The notes below the pieces were generated by a model. The model had not been told where the DNA came from. It did not search any database and worked only from the letters and a program-made list of their open reading frames with translations. Positions 25,177 to 33,662 of a stretch of 64,000 bases of DNA are shown piece by piece; position 1 is the stretch's first letter, and every line of letters begins with the position of its first letter. The stretch is from Natrinema sp. CBA1119 (GTDB lineage Archaea; Halobacteriota; Halobacteria; Halobacteriales; Natrialbaceae), in contig NZ_PDBS01000001.1 of the NCBI RefSeq assembly GCF_002572525.1, positions 124,001 to 188,000 of the forward strand, written 5' to 3'. Made by a program: the position numbers and the translations under genes.

Positions 25177-26172
25177 TCAGGTCAGCGACAGCCCGCGAAT
25201 CTCGACCGAATCCCCGTCCTCGACGCGGCCGATGCGCCGTCCGTCGGTCGTCGCGATCAACTCCTCGGCGCGATCGCCCGGAAGCGCGACGACGAACCCG
25301 GTGCCCATGTTGAACGTCCGGTGCATCTCCTCGTCGGTCACGTTGCCCTCCTCCTGGACGAACTCGAAGACCGGCTGAGCGGGCAGCGGCTTCTCGATCA
25401 CGTACTCGTGCTCGCCCATCCGAAGCAGGTTCGTCCAGCCGCCGCCCGTGACGTGGGCCGCCGCGCGAACCCCGTGCTCGCGCATCGGCTCGAGCAGATC
25501 CGTATAGATCCGGGTCGGCCGCAACAGTTCCTCGCCGATCGTCCGCTCCGGATCGAGCGGGAACTCGTCAGTGTACTCGTGCTCGCGGGTCGTCGCTTCG
25601 CGAGCGAGAGTCAACCCGTTCGAGTGGATCCCGTTCGAGGGGAAGCCGACCAGCGCGTCGCCGACCTCGGCCTCGCCCGCGAAGATTTCGTCTTTGTCGG
25701 CCAGGCCGGCGCAGGTCCCCGCCAGATCGAACCCCTTTACGACCTCCGGCATGACCGCCGTTTCCCCGCCGAGCATCGTGAGATCGGCCTGCTCGAGGCC
25801 GACCGCGAGCCCCTCGCCGATCTGGTTCGTGAGCTCCTCGTCGGGCTCGTCGATCGCGAGGTAGTCGACGAACGCGACGGGTTCGACGCCCGCCGCGACG
25901 AGGTCGTTGACGTTCATCGCGATGCAGTCGATGCCGATCGTCGAGAAGTCCTCGATCGCCTCGGCGACGAGCAGTTTCGTTCCCACGCCGTCGGTCGCCA
26001 GCGCGAGATACCGGTCGCCGATATCGAGCAGTCCGGCGTACTCGGTCCGCAGGTCGCTCCCGAAGGCCTCGAGCAGCGCCGCGGTCGCGTCCTCGCTCGC
26101 GTCGATGTCGACGCCTGTCTCGGCGTACGTGAGTCGGTCCACGTCGGTTTCCTCGTCGTCCGTGTCGGTCAT
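25177..26172 (-). CDS. purM: Phosphoribosylformylglycinamidine cyclo-ligase (PurM)
   Basis: 331 residues from ATG 26172. It converts formylglycinamidine ribonucleotide and ATP to aminoimidazole ribonucleotide in purine synthesis. PurM landmarks are LTYAETGVDIDA, ALATDGVGTKLLVAEA (phosphate/ATP loop), DCIAMNVNDLVAAGVEPVAF, LTMLGGETAVMPEV, GFPSNGIHSNGLTL and AHVTGGGWTNLLRM. Length and motif order are normal. It is followed downstream by no other purine gene. Confidence 0.95.
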   Translation of the reverse strand: MTDTDDEETDVDRLTYAETGVDIDASEDATAALLEAFGSDLRTEYAGLLDIGDRYLALATDGVGTKLLVAEAIEDFSTIGIDCIAMNVNDLVAAGVEPVAFVDYLAIDEPDEELTNQIGEGLAVGLEQADLTMLGGETAVMPEVVKGFDLAGTCAGLADKDEIFAGEAEVGDALVGFPSNGIHSNGLTLAREATTREHEYTDEFPLDPERTIGEELLRPTRIYTDLLEPMREHGVRAAAHVTGGGWTNLLRMGEHEYVIEKPLPAQPVFEFVQEEGNVTDEEMHRTFNMGTGFVVALPGDRAEELIATTDGRRIGRVEDGDSVEIRGLSLT

Positions 26173-26280
26173 ACTCGAAGGACCTCTCGGGGCGAGCAAA
26201 AGGTCACCGGTCCGGCGGAGGGATCGACATTGCCGCGGAGAGCGCTCGAGGCGGTTGTCGGAAACAAGTTCGACCCGGTT

Positions 26281-26910
26281 TCAGAAGAGCCCGACGAAGA
26301 AGACGACGTAACCGGCCAACAACGCGCTCGGAACGAACACCAGCGCGAAGACGCCCTTGTGCCACTTGAGGACGGACTTCCCGTCCAACGGCCCGAAGGG
26401 AATCATGTTGAACGCGGCCAGGAAGAGGTTGATCCAGATCCCCATCTGACCGATCACGCCCAGCATTCCGGGGAGGATCATCAACGGAAGGAAGAGGAGC
26501 GCGAGCAGGAGATTCGTGACCGGTCCCGCGAGCGCGATCAGTCCGTTCTCCCGTTCGGTGATCTGACCGCGATGGTAGACGGCCCCCGGTGCGGCGAAGA
26601 GGAAGCCGACGAGCGCGCCCATAATCGCCAGAAAGAGCATCTGATAATCGGCTCGAAACTCGGCGACCTGGCCGTGTTCGATCGCGACGACTTTGTGTGC
26701 GAGTTCGTGGAGCAAGAACCCCGTGCCGACGGTGACGAGGCTCAACACGACCATCTCTCCGAATAGCGCGACGTTTCCGCCGCGGTGGATCGGCTCGAAC
26801 AGGAGCGCGAACGCGGCGCTGAGCGTGAGCCAGGCGACGGCGAGATCCCGCAGTTCCGTATCGCTGAACGTCAGTTCGGGATCGGGGTCCCGCTCGGTTC
26901 GATAGCTCAT
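26281..26910 (-). CDS. Site-2-protease-type membrane metalloprotease (M50)
   Basis: 209 residues with about six membrane helices. The zinc site HELAHK lies in helix three (GTGFLLHELAHKVVAIEHGQ) and the second conserved motif is FNMIPFGPLDGKSVLKW. These match M50 proteases, which cut membrane proteins within the bilayer. The ATG overlaps the stop codon of the TraB-family gene by one base, so the two are co-translated. Whether it is active or a rhomboid-like chaperone of its partner cannot be told, but all catalytic residues are present. Confidence 0.92.
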   Translation of the reverse strand: MSYRTERDPDPELTFSDTELRDLAVAWLTLSAAFALLFEPIHRGGNVALFGEMVVLSLVTVGTGFLLHELAHKVVAIEHGQVAEFRADYQMLFLAIMGALVGFLFAAPGAVYHRGQITERENGLIALAGPVTNLLLALLFLPLMILPGMLGVIGQMGIWINLFLAAFNMIPFGPLDGKSVLKWHKGVFALVFVPSALLAGYVVFFVGLF

Positions 26911-28679
26911 TACAGCAGCCCCCGAAGCAGTTCGAGACTGTTCTCGGCGCCCTCGAGCAGGAGCCCCATCAGGGCGTCGACGCCGCCGATCTCGGGCGCC
27001 AGCCACGGCAGCACGACGAACGGGAAGAGCCCGGTCGCGATCATGCTCCCGATGTTCGTGAGCGCGACGATCATGATCAGCCGGAACAGCGGCACGTCGA
27101 ACATCGCCGACATGGCCTCGTCGACCGGTCGCTCGGTGTCGTCGATGATCTCGTTGAGCGTCTGGATGTCCCTGACGTTGACCGGTCGGGACTTGAGTTC
27201 GACGTAGCCGGCGAACCAGCCCGGCGCGAGCAGCGGGTTGATGCTCGTCAACCACGCGACCGCACCGCCGACGCCCGCGCTCGTCCAGTGCGCGCCGGCC
27301 AGCCGCGCCAGCGTGAACGCGAAGATTCCGTTGAACAGGAACCAGGCGACGAACACCTTCAGCAGGAACACGTTCCTGACCCCCGCCATGAGCAACAGGA
27401 AGAAGAAGGCGAAGAAGGCGACCATGATCAGGTAGCCCACGACCTTCAGCGGCGAAAACCGGCGGCTCGAGGCGGTGCCGGACAGCGACTCGATCGACGG
27501 GATTCCCTCGGGGTTCAGCAGATGTCGTTCGATGCCGGCTTTGTGACCGGCACCGACGACGGCGAGGACGTCGTACCCCTGCTCGCGGAGTTCGTGGAGA
27601 TTGGACGCGATGTAGGCGTCGCGCTCGTCGATCAGGGCGTTCGCGCCGCCCGGACTGAACTGGCGGAACTCTTCCATCATGGCGTCGACGACGTTGCCGT
27701 CGGTCATCTCCTCGATGTCGACCTCCTCGATGTCCTCGACATCGCCGCCGAACGTGTCGAGCGAGAGGCCGAGGATCGCACCGATCGTCACGCCAATACC
27801 GAGCCCGGCCAGCGTTCCGACCGTCCCGCGAACCGCGTAGACGCCGACGTTCTCGACGCTCGCCGCGGAGAACGGCCCGACGAACGTCCCGGTGGCGACC
27901 AGTGCGAGACAGCCCGCGATACCGATAACGAGGCCGGCGAGCAGTCGCCCCGAAAAGCCAGAGAGGGCGCCGTCCGTATATCGCTCGACGGACTCGAGCG
28001 AGGGGAGAAAGATGAGACCGACGAAGAGACCGGCGAACGCGCCGATGGCGGCGCCGCCGGCGTACTGCAGCGGAGTGGAGGCGAGCCCGCCGAACAACAG
28101 GAGGTCGCCGACGCCGAGTACGGGCGCGAGAAACGCGGCGAATACGAGCCCGATGACCATCCCGGTGACGGCACCGAAGGTGAGGCCGATCGTCCGCGGA
28201 TCGGTCACCCCGAGCGCGAGTCCGCCGACCATCTTCAGCTTCTCGCTGAACGTGAGGCGGCTCCAGAAGCGCTGGATCGTCACCTGAATGTCGCGGTCGA
28301 CCAGGGCGACGCCGCTCCCGTTCGCTTCGGCGGCCTCGATAGCGGCTCGCATGTCGGCTCCGGGCTCGATATCGAACTGGTCGCCCAGTCGGGACTGGAC
28401 GTACGAGAGCATCCAGTAGGCGAGAAACTGAAAGACGGTGTTGCCCGAGAGGAGGTCCTCCGCTTCGATGTCGTCGGGCGTCCCGCCTTTCATCTGCCGG
28501 TAACGACCGTCGTCGAGTTCGACGGCGACGACGTCGGGGTCCTCTCGGTCGATCGTTTCGCGAACTTCGTCGACGCTGGCTTGCGAGACGTGTGCCGTCC
28601 CGAGGACCTCGACGGAGCCGCGCTCGCGGTCGGGAGGGGCTGGCGGCTCCGGCACGTCGGCCTCGCCTGCATCGCTCAT
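26910..28679 (-). CDS. TraB/PrgY-family membrane protein
   Basis: 589 residues. The N-terminal 225 residues are a TraB domain: VEVLGTAHVSQASVDEVRET at about 23-42, VVAVELDDGRYRQMKGG, DRDIQVTIQRFW, and further down VVGAGHKAGIERHL. The rest contains about eight membrane helices in two groups. TraB proteins are metal-dependent peptidase-like proteins; PrgY limits peptide pheromones in enterococci. The gene overlaps the site-2 protease, suggesting a joint membrane proteolysis or quality-control function. Confidence 0.88.
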   Translation of the reverse strand: MSDAGEADVPEPPAPPDRERGSVEVLGTAHVSQASVDEVRETIDREDPDVVAVELDDGRYRQMKGGTPDDIEAEDLLSGNTVFQFLAYWMLSYVQSRLGDQFDIEPGADMRAAIEAAEANGSGVALVDRDIQVTIQRFWSRLTFSEKLKMVGGLALGVTDPRTIGLTFGAVTGMVIGLVFAAFLAPVLGVGDLLLFGGLASTPLQYAGGAAIGAFAGLFVGLIFLPSLESVERYTDGALSGFSGRLLAGLVIGIAGCLALVATGTFVGPFSAASVENVGVYAVRGTVGTLAGLGIGVTIGAILGLSLDTFGGDVEDIEEVDIEEMTDGNVVDAMMEEFRQFSPGGANALIDERDAYIASNLHELREQGYDVLAVVGAGHKAGIERHLLNPEGIPSIESLSGTASSRRFSPLKVVGYLIMVAFFAFFFLLLMAGVRNVFLLKVFVAWFLFNGIFAFTLARLAGAHWTSAGVGGAVAWLTSINPLLAPGWFAGYVELKSRPVNVRDIQTLNEIIDDTERPVDEAMSAMFDVPLFRLIMIVALTNIGSMIATGLFPFVVLPWLAPEIGGVDALMGLLLEGAENSLELLRGLL

Positions 28680-28885
28680 TACCGGCTCAACTCGGCGGCG
28701 ACTTTTACCAGTATCGAACCGCGAAGCGTCCCATCTCGAGACTGTAGCTCCGATTGGACGACCGAGACCCGGATCAACGGGGCGGGACGGTGGGACGGCG
28801 GGTCGACGGTCGCCACCGATTCCCGCGTTCGCTCGGGGTTACGCGTTTAGAGGGCCCATTTGCGGTCTCGAGCCCAACGCCGGCA

Positions 28886-28969
28886 GCGATCACTACTGGC
28901 CGAGGGGCGATCACCGCTTTCCAGAGGGCGATCACCGCTTCCCTGACAGCGATCGCCGGCTACTCATGA
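28886..28969 (+). repeat. Four 21-bp tandem repeats upstream of thioesterase gene
   Basis: GCGATCAC or GCGATCGC recurs at 28886, 28907, 28928 and 28949, with consensus GCGATCACCGCTTTCCAGAG. The spacing is exactly 21 bases, two helical turns. They lie 57-140 bases before the thioesterase start, within the 346-base gap 28680-29025 that otherwise holds no gene. They may be operator repeats; no coding frame is supported. Confidence 0.6.
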
Positions 28970-29025
28970 GGTGTCGCGATCCGGTCAAAGCAAGACTGAT
29001 TGCCGGCGTCGAAAAACGTCGGCTG

Positions 29026-29481
29026 ATGACGGACCTCATCGAGACGGTGATCGAAAACCGGGAGATGGTACAGCCCAACCACGCCAACATGCTGGAGACG
29101 GCCCACGGCGGCCACGTCATGAAGTGGATGGACGAGGTCGGTGCGATGTCGGCGATGCGGTTTTCGGGGGAGACCTGCGTCACCGCCCGCGTCGACCAGA
29201 TGAACTTCGAGCGGTCCATCGCCGTCGGCGACACGGCGTTCATCACCGCCTACGTCTATGATGCGGGCACCTCGAGCGTGAAGGTCAGGCTGATCACAGA
29301 GCGCGAGGACCTGCGGACGCGCGAACGTGAGCAGACAACCGAATCGTACTTCGTCTACGTGGCGATCGACGACGATAGCTCGCCGACGACGGTTCCCGAT
29401 CTGACCGTCACCACCGAGGAGGGCGAGCGGCTGCGGCGGGCGGCGCTCGAGAGCGAGGCGGGGACCGCCGACGGTTCGTGA
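29026..29481 (+). CDS. Acyl-CoA thioesterase, hotdog fold
   Basis: 151 residues from ATG 29026. It begins MTDLIETVIENREMVQPNHA and holds the hotdog active-site stretch NMLETAHGGHVMKWMDEVGA (about 20-39). DQMNFERSIAVGDTAFITAYV then matches cytosolic acyl-CoA hydrolases of the YciA/ACOT class. It cleaves acyl-CoA to free acid and CoA. An earlier start in the frame adds only repeat-derived sequence and is rejected. Confidence 0.9.
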   Translation: MTDLIETVIENREMVQPNHANMLETAHGGHVMKWMDEVGAMSAMRFSGETCVTARVDQMNFERSIAVGDTAFITAYVYDAGTSSVKVRLITEREDLRTREREQTTESYFVYVAIDDDSSPTTVPDLTVTTEEGERLRRAALESEAGTADGS

Positions 29482-29676
29482 GGTGCTGGTCGAACCGCTC
29501 CAGACGTTCGTTCGCCGTCCGGGGTCGTTCGAACGTCTCTCGCAACTCGAGCGCTGGCGATCTGGAACGGATGTCGCGGATTCCGGCCGCAAACCCGAGC
29601 AGTTCCGATCGCCGTGAGGATGGGGACGTTCTAGAGCGAGTTTCGATTCGAATACGATCGGGAGAGTCGAACCCAA

Positions 29677-29904
29677 CTACTCGGTGTCGACCGAATCAGT
29701 TCGCGGGTCGCGCTCTTTGACCTCCTCGAGGGCGCCCTCGAGGGTCCCGCGCGTTTCCGCAACGGTGGCACCGACGAGGCCGCCGATCGCACCGCCGGTG
29801 CTCGCGGCGTTTCGACTGAACAGTCCGCCGATTCCCGCACCGACTGCCGCGCCGATCGCTGCGTACCGTGCGCGAAGCAACACTGCTGTTATACGTTCTC
29901 TCAT
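29677..29904 (-). CDS. Small glycine-zipper protein
   Basis: 75 residues. A basic N-terminus (RERITAVLLRARY) precedes a Gly/Ala-rich amphipathic stretch AAIGAAVGAGIGGLF and GGAIGGLVGATVAET with GxxxG spacing, and a charged end. This looks like a small membrane-associated glycine-zipper peptide; no function is known. The upstream AT-rich ATATGTTCTATATGG holds a promoter-like sequence. Confidence 0.6.
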   Translation of the reverse strand: MRERITAVLLRARYAAIGAAVGAGIGGLFSRNAASTGGAIGGLVGATVAETRGTLEGALEEVKERDPRTDSVDTE

Positions 29905-30046
29905 ATGTTCTATATGGTGACTATGACGGATAAATATGTCTCTTGAATGTGCGGTGAGGCGGTCGATCTACCGAGCACGAGGGCATGCGGACAGTACAAC
30001 CAGAGCATACAACACCGCAAAAACGCGATGGTGGGTGCTCATGGAC

Positions 30047-30132
30047 CTATAGCAGCCACTGGAACGATTCACACACTGATCGTGCAGCTGTCGGTCGATC
30101 AGGCGTACAATGACGTTCAGTGGCTACTATAG
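30047..30132 (+). repeat. MITE-like element, copy 3
   Basis: 86 bases from CTATAGCAGCCACTGGAACG to GTTCAGTGGCTACTATAG, with inner CACACTGATCG and CTGTCGGTCGATCAG. It is in the + orientation. Its right end overlaps the last five codons and stop of the HAD hydrolase gene on the minus strand. Confidence 0.8.
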
Positions 30133-30908
30133 AGGAGCGTCTCGACCGCAGCCAATGACTCGAGGACGTAATCGGGTTCGACGTCGGCCGCGGCGAGGGC
30201 TGCGCGATCGGTGACGCCGGTGAGGACGAGGGCGGTTTCCATGCCAGCACGATTCCCGAGCGCGATATCGGTGTCGAGCCGATCGCCGACGACCAGGGTT
30301 TTCGTGGGATCGGCATCCAGCCGGTTCATGGCCGTCGCGGCCGCGATGGATGACGGTTTTCCCAGGATCGCATCCGGTTCGCGGCCGGCGACGGCTTCCA
30401 TCGCGGCGAGAATCGCACCCGAACCCGGGATCTCTCCCTCGTCGATCGGAATCGTCGCGTCGGGATCGGTGCCGTAGAAGGGAACGTCCCCCTCGAGCGC
30501 CCGCAGCGATTCCCAGAGCGTTCCGTACGAGAAGTCCTTGTCGAACGATCCCAGCACGACCTCGGCCGCGTCGGGGTCGGCCGTCAGTTCGACGGCCGCG
30601 TCGTCAAGGATCGCCTCGAGTCGTTCGCTACCGACGAGATAGACCCGCTCGTCGGGGTGAGTCGCCGCGAGATACTCCGCCGAGACGGTCGCGGAGGTGA
30701 GAACGGTGGCCGGATCGATGTCGATTCCGTGAGGTGCGAGTTGCTCGCCGTAGTGGTCGGCCCCGCGCGTCGGATTGTTCGAGAAGAGAAGCCGCGAACA
30801 GCCCGCCGCCTCGAGTGCGCACAAGCCGTCGGTCGCACCGGGGAGCAACTCCTCGCCTCGAACGATCGTCCCGTCGACGTCGAGGATCACCGCCTCGTAT
30901 GCTGTCAT
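30117..30908 (-). CDS. HAD-superfamily hydrolase (NagD/phosphoglycolate-phosphatase-like)
   Basis: 263 residues from ATG 30908. HAD motif I is VILDVDGTIV, motif II LLFSNNPTRG, motif III the Lys in ILGKPSS, and motif IV VVGDRLDTDIALG. The C2 cap and order match the NagD/PNPase-type IIA subfamily, phosphatases of small sugar or nucleotide phosphates. The last residues, YSSH, and the stop codon come from the MITE end at 30117-30132, so the natural C-terminus was replaced or extended slightly. Confidence 0.9.
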   Translation of the reverse strand: MTAYEAVILDVDGTIVRGEELLPGATDGLCALEAAGCSRLLFSNNPTRGADHYGEQLAPHGIDIDPATVLTSATVSAEYLAATHPDERVYLVGSERLEAILDDAAVELTADPDAAEVVLGSFDKDFSYGTLWESLRALEGDVPFYGTDPDATIPIDEGEIPGSGAILAAMEAVAGREPDAILGKPSSIAAATAMNRLDADPTKTLVVGDRLDTDIALGNRAGMETALVLTGVTDRAALAAADVEPDYVLESLAAVETLLYSSH

Positions 30909-31072
30909 CGTCCGCCGGTACGGTCGGCCGTCGATTGAGTGTTTGGATAGGGGTTGTGCGTCCGCGAATCGTCGGGCCCAGAGTCGACATTTGGTCGCTG
31001 AGTACCGATATACCGGGCGAAGCTGGCTGCTCGACGGGAAAGCCCATACCGCTGCCGACCGAACGGGATGAT

Positions 31073-31516
31073 ATGACACTCGATGTCGAGATTCCCGATC
31101 CGCCGACGCTCAGTGGACCGCAGGACCCAGGCGACTACGACGCCGTCGACGAACCCGAGGAGTGGACGGGCGACGACACTCGCCGCGAAGCCCTGTCCGA
31201 CTTTCTGGAAGCGGGTGCCTGGGAGGACGCCTTCGACGAATGGGCTGCAGACACCTACATGGCTGAGGACGAGTTTCGGACCGTCCTCGAGTTCGGACTG
31301 ATCGAGGAGTTCGACTTCTACTGGAATCAGTCCGCAGAAGACGTCGGCTATCGCGCACCGACGGTTCCGGACGATGCAGCCCACGACGGACTCGACGAAG
31401 ACGACGTCGAGGATATCGAAGAGGAGTTAGATTCGCTCGGTCGGACGGTAAGCGAAGTATTGGAAAATGACTACATCCTTCGCAACGGATCGGAGTTCGG
31501 CTACACCTGGGAGTGA
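31073..31516 (+). CDS. Acidic protein of unknown function, tandem paralogue 1
   Basis: 147 residues starting MTLDVEIPDPPTL. It is very acidic and soluble. It shares with the next gene a start MTL-x-VE-x-P-PP-L, a middle R-E-L-FLE-GAW-AFDEW, and a later FDFFW/FDFYW and VGYHAP/VGYRAP region. The shared body suggests a compact helical domain. No function is recognised. An ATG at the aligned start position is used in both. Confidence 0.75.
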   Translation: MTLDVEIPDPPTLSGPQDPGDYDAVDEPEEWTGDDTRREALSDFLEAGAWEDAFDEWAADTYMAEDEFRTVLEFGLIEEFDFYWNQSAEDVGYRAPTVPDDAAHDGLDEDDVEDIEEELDSLGRTVSEVLENDYILRNGSEFGYTWE

Positions 31517-31651
31517 CGAGCCGAGCAGGGCGACAGCCGTCACTCGAGCGCGTCGTCTCACCATCCACGGAGACGGCATCGCGGGACGACCGGCCGTGAC
31601 TGGCAATGCGACGTGGGAATTCTTATCCGGCGACCCGACCAACGACCGCGT

Positions 31652-32122
31652 ATGACACTCGAGGTCGAACCCCCCGAGCCGCCGGAACTGGAGTTCGTCG
31701 ACCCGAACGAGTACGAGGACGCGACCGTCAGCGCCGACGGGGACGAGGAGATCGACTACCGCCGCGAGGAGCTACAGGGGTTTCTCGAGGAGGGAGCCTG
31801 GACGGAAGCGTTCGACGAGTGGCGCGCGGACACCGATCTCGAGGAGCGGGAGTACGGAATCGCTCGCGATCTCGACCTCTTCGCGGGGTTTGATTTTTTC
31901 TGGGACGACTTCGCCGATCGTGTCGGCTATCACGCGCCCGGCATTCCGGAGGATTGGCAGGCCCGGGAGTATCATCCCGACCTCGATACCTGGGGGACGG
32001 TGTCGTCGATCAACGCCGAACTCACCGAGTTCGGCCAGATCGTTTCGGTCATCCTCAAGGAGGAGTACGTCGACTGGGAGGCCGAGTACGAACCGCCCGA
32101 GGATCTGCCCGACTTCGATTGA
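31652..32122 (+). CDS. Acidic protein of unknown function, tandem paralogue 2
   Basis: 156 residues starting MTLEVEPPEPPELEF. It matches the upstream neighbour along its length: RREELQGFLEEGAWTEAFDE, GFDFFWDDFADRVGYHAPGI, LTEFGQIVSVILKEEYVDW. The two genes are direct, 135 bases apart, and clearly arose by duplication. Divergence is strong, so the duplication is old or selection has differed. Confidence 0.75.
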   Translation: MTLEVEPPEPPELEFVDPNEYEDATVSADGDEEIDYRREELQGFLEEGAWTEAFDEWRADTDLEEREYGIARDLDLFAGFDFFWDDFADRVGYHAPGIPEDWQAREYHPDLDTWGTVSSINAELTEFGQIVSVILKEEYVDWEAEYEPPEDLPDFD

Positions 32123-32241
32123 GTCTGCAGTGGCGTCCTCGAGCGAACGACGAGCGCAGTGGGACCGACGCGAGGACGAACCGCGTCAGCCCCACTGCTC
32201 GTCGGAGGAACTGAACCAGTCGTCAGAGACTGGCCGTGCCG

Positions 32242-32382
32242 TCACTCTCGTGCGACAGCGATGTTTCGGACGCGACCGTGGCACTCCGGACAGGACTCGA
32301 GCGAGTCGGTCGTCTCGCGGTGGCCACAGTCCAGGCATTCGTAGTACGCTCGTTCGGGCGTGTACGGATCGTCGTATACCAT
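32242..32382 (-). CDS. Small zinc-ribbon protein (rubrerythrin-type), copy 1
   Basis: 46 residues. Two cysteine knuckles, CLDCGHR and CPECHGR, sit 15 residues apart after YYE. The end RVRNIAVARE is matched by MRNVELIRE in the small protein at 33663. Such haloarchaeal zinc-finger microproteins are common and of mostly unknown function. The ATG at 32382 follows a TATATATA-like stretch in the upstream bases. Confidence 0.75.
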   Translation of the reverse strand: MVYDDPYTPERAYYECLDCGHRETTDSLESCPECHGRVRNIAVARE

Positions 32383-32500
32383 GGTATATATACACACACT
32401 CTCATGGAAAAGCGTTACGTACAACTAGTTTCTACTGGCATCGGATGACTAGAAGCGGTTAAATTCGATAATATACTGACCGATCGTACAAATATTGTCG

Positions 32501-33091
32501 TCAGCGCGTCGCGACGATCGCGATAGTCGCCGGTCGGTCAGAGGCCAGCTCAATGTCGAAGCCGGCGTTCGCGAGCTGGGTCGTCGCTTCGTCGAGCCCG
32601 AACCGTTCCTCGAGGGGTGGGCCGATCTCCGGATCACCGTCGGCGGACCAGTCGACCGTCACCAGTCGGCCGCCGGGACGGATCACGCGTGCGAGTTCGT
32701 CGAGCGACCCGCGGTCGTCGCTCGCGGTCTCTGCGCCCCCGCTCGTCGTGGGCGCGTACTCGTGGTACGTCATCGTCGAATACGCGCCATCGAGGTGATC
32801 GTCGTCGAACGGCAGTGACGAAACCTCGGCCGTGACGAACTCGACGCTCTCGGGGACGCCCTTCTCCCGGTACCGATCGTGCATCGGAGATTGCACGTCG
32901 ACGGCGTACAGCGTCTCGACGAACGGTGCGATGTCGTCCGCGTAGAATCCCGTTCCCGAGCCGAGGTCGGCCACGACATCGTCGGCCGCCGGCTCGAGCA
33001 TCGCCAGTAATTCCTCGCGAGAACAGTATCGGTAGCGGCCGGGATCCTCGAGCGCGTCCGCGCGATCGACCGGAAACGTGTGATAGCCCAT
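32501..33091 (-). CDS. SAM-dependent methyltransferase
   Basis: 196 residues. Class-I Rossmann methyltransferase: motif I VADLGSGTGFYADDI at about 39-53, acidic motif II LYAVDVQ, a post-I region FVTAEVSSLPFDDDHLDGAY, and RVIRPGGRLVTVDW. The substrate is unknown. It lies between two small zinc-finger genes on the same strand. Confidence 0.88.
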   Translation of the reverse strand: MGYHTFPVDRADALEDPGRYRYCSREELLAMLEPAADDVVADLGSGTGFYADDIAPFVETLYAVDVQSPMHDRYREKGVPESVEFVTAEVSSLPFDDDHLDGAYSTMTYHEYAPTTSGGAETASDDRGSLDELARVIRPGGRLVTVDWSADGDPEIGPPLEERFGLDEATTQLANAGFDIELASDRPATIAIVATR

Positions 33092-33242
33092 ACGACTGGT
33101 CCGGGCCGACTGGACTTCCGCGTTGTGTTATACGAGTACGGGACACGACGTAAACGGGGATAAAACAGTCATCAGCGCTCAGACTGATCGGAGAAAGCAA
33201 GGAAACCGACCCGGCTCGAACGTCGACCGATCGCCTGTCGGC

Positions 33243-33425
33243 TTACCCGGTCCACTCGCCCGCGAGGTCACCGGCGATGTTCTCCCGCCAGTGTTCGAAC
33301 CCGTTCTCACACTCGGCATTGTCGTGAATGTGATCGACGAATCCGGCACCGGGCGAGGCGAGCTCGTCTCCGCAGAACGGACAGGTGATCGGGTCGCTCC
33401 AGTCTGTCGACGTGGTGGCTGTCAT
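33243..33425 (-). CDS. Small zinc-finger protein (CPxCG type)
   Basis: 60 residues. CPFCGDELASPGAGFVDHIH plus a later CENGFEHW gives a C2-H-C set suited to one zinc ion. A TATA-like CTTATATGA about 26 bases upstream on the minus strand makes the ATG at 33425 nearly leaderless. Its function is unknown. Confidence 0.75.
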   Translation of the reverse strand: MTATTSTDWSDPITCPFCGDELASPGAGFVDHIHDNAECENGFEHWRENIAGDLAGEWTG

Positions 33426-33442
33426 CGGTACCGGAATCTATC

Positions 33443-33490
33443 AGGAACTATCATATAAGTCCCGTCCGTTAGGAACTATTATAATTAGTA
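33443..33490. repeat. Direct repeat in AT-rich promoter region
   Basis: AGGAACTATCATATAAG at 33443 recurs as AGGAACTATTATAATTAG at 33471. CCCGTCCGTT at 33461 recurs as CCCGTCCATT at 33516. The stretch 33426-33662 is much lower in GC than its surroundings and holds several TATA-like sequences for the divergent zinc-finger genes. No other gene is visible there. Confidence 0.5.
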
Positions 33491-33662
33491 TGGCATATAA
33501 TGACAATAGTATAGGACCCGTCCATTCGAATCGGTTTAGTCGAGTTCAATTAACTGAACGAGACGAGCGGCAGCGGTCGCGGTCAGGCCATCGGCCTCGC
33601 TGTCCGTTTGGCGCGGATTTACCACAGAAAGAGTTAACTCAAACCAGCATGTATGTTACCAT

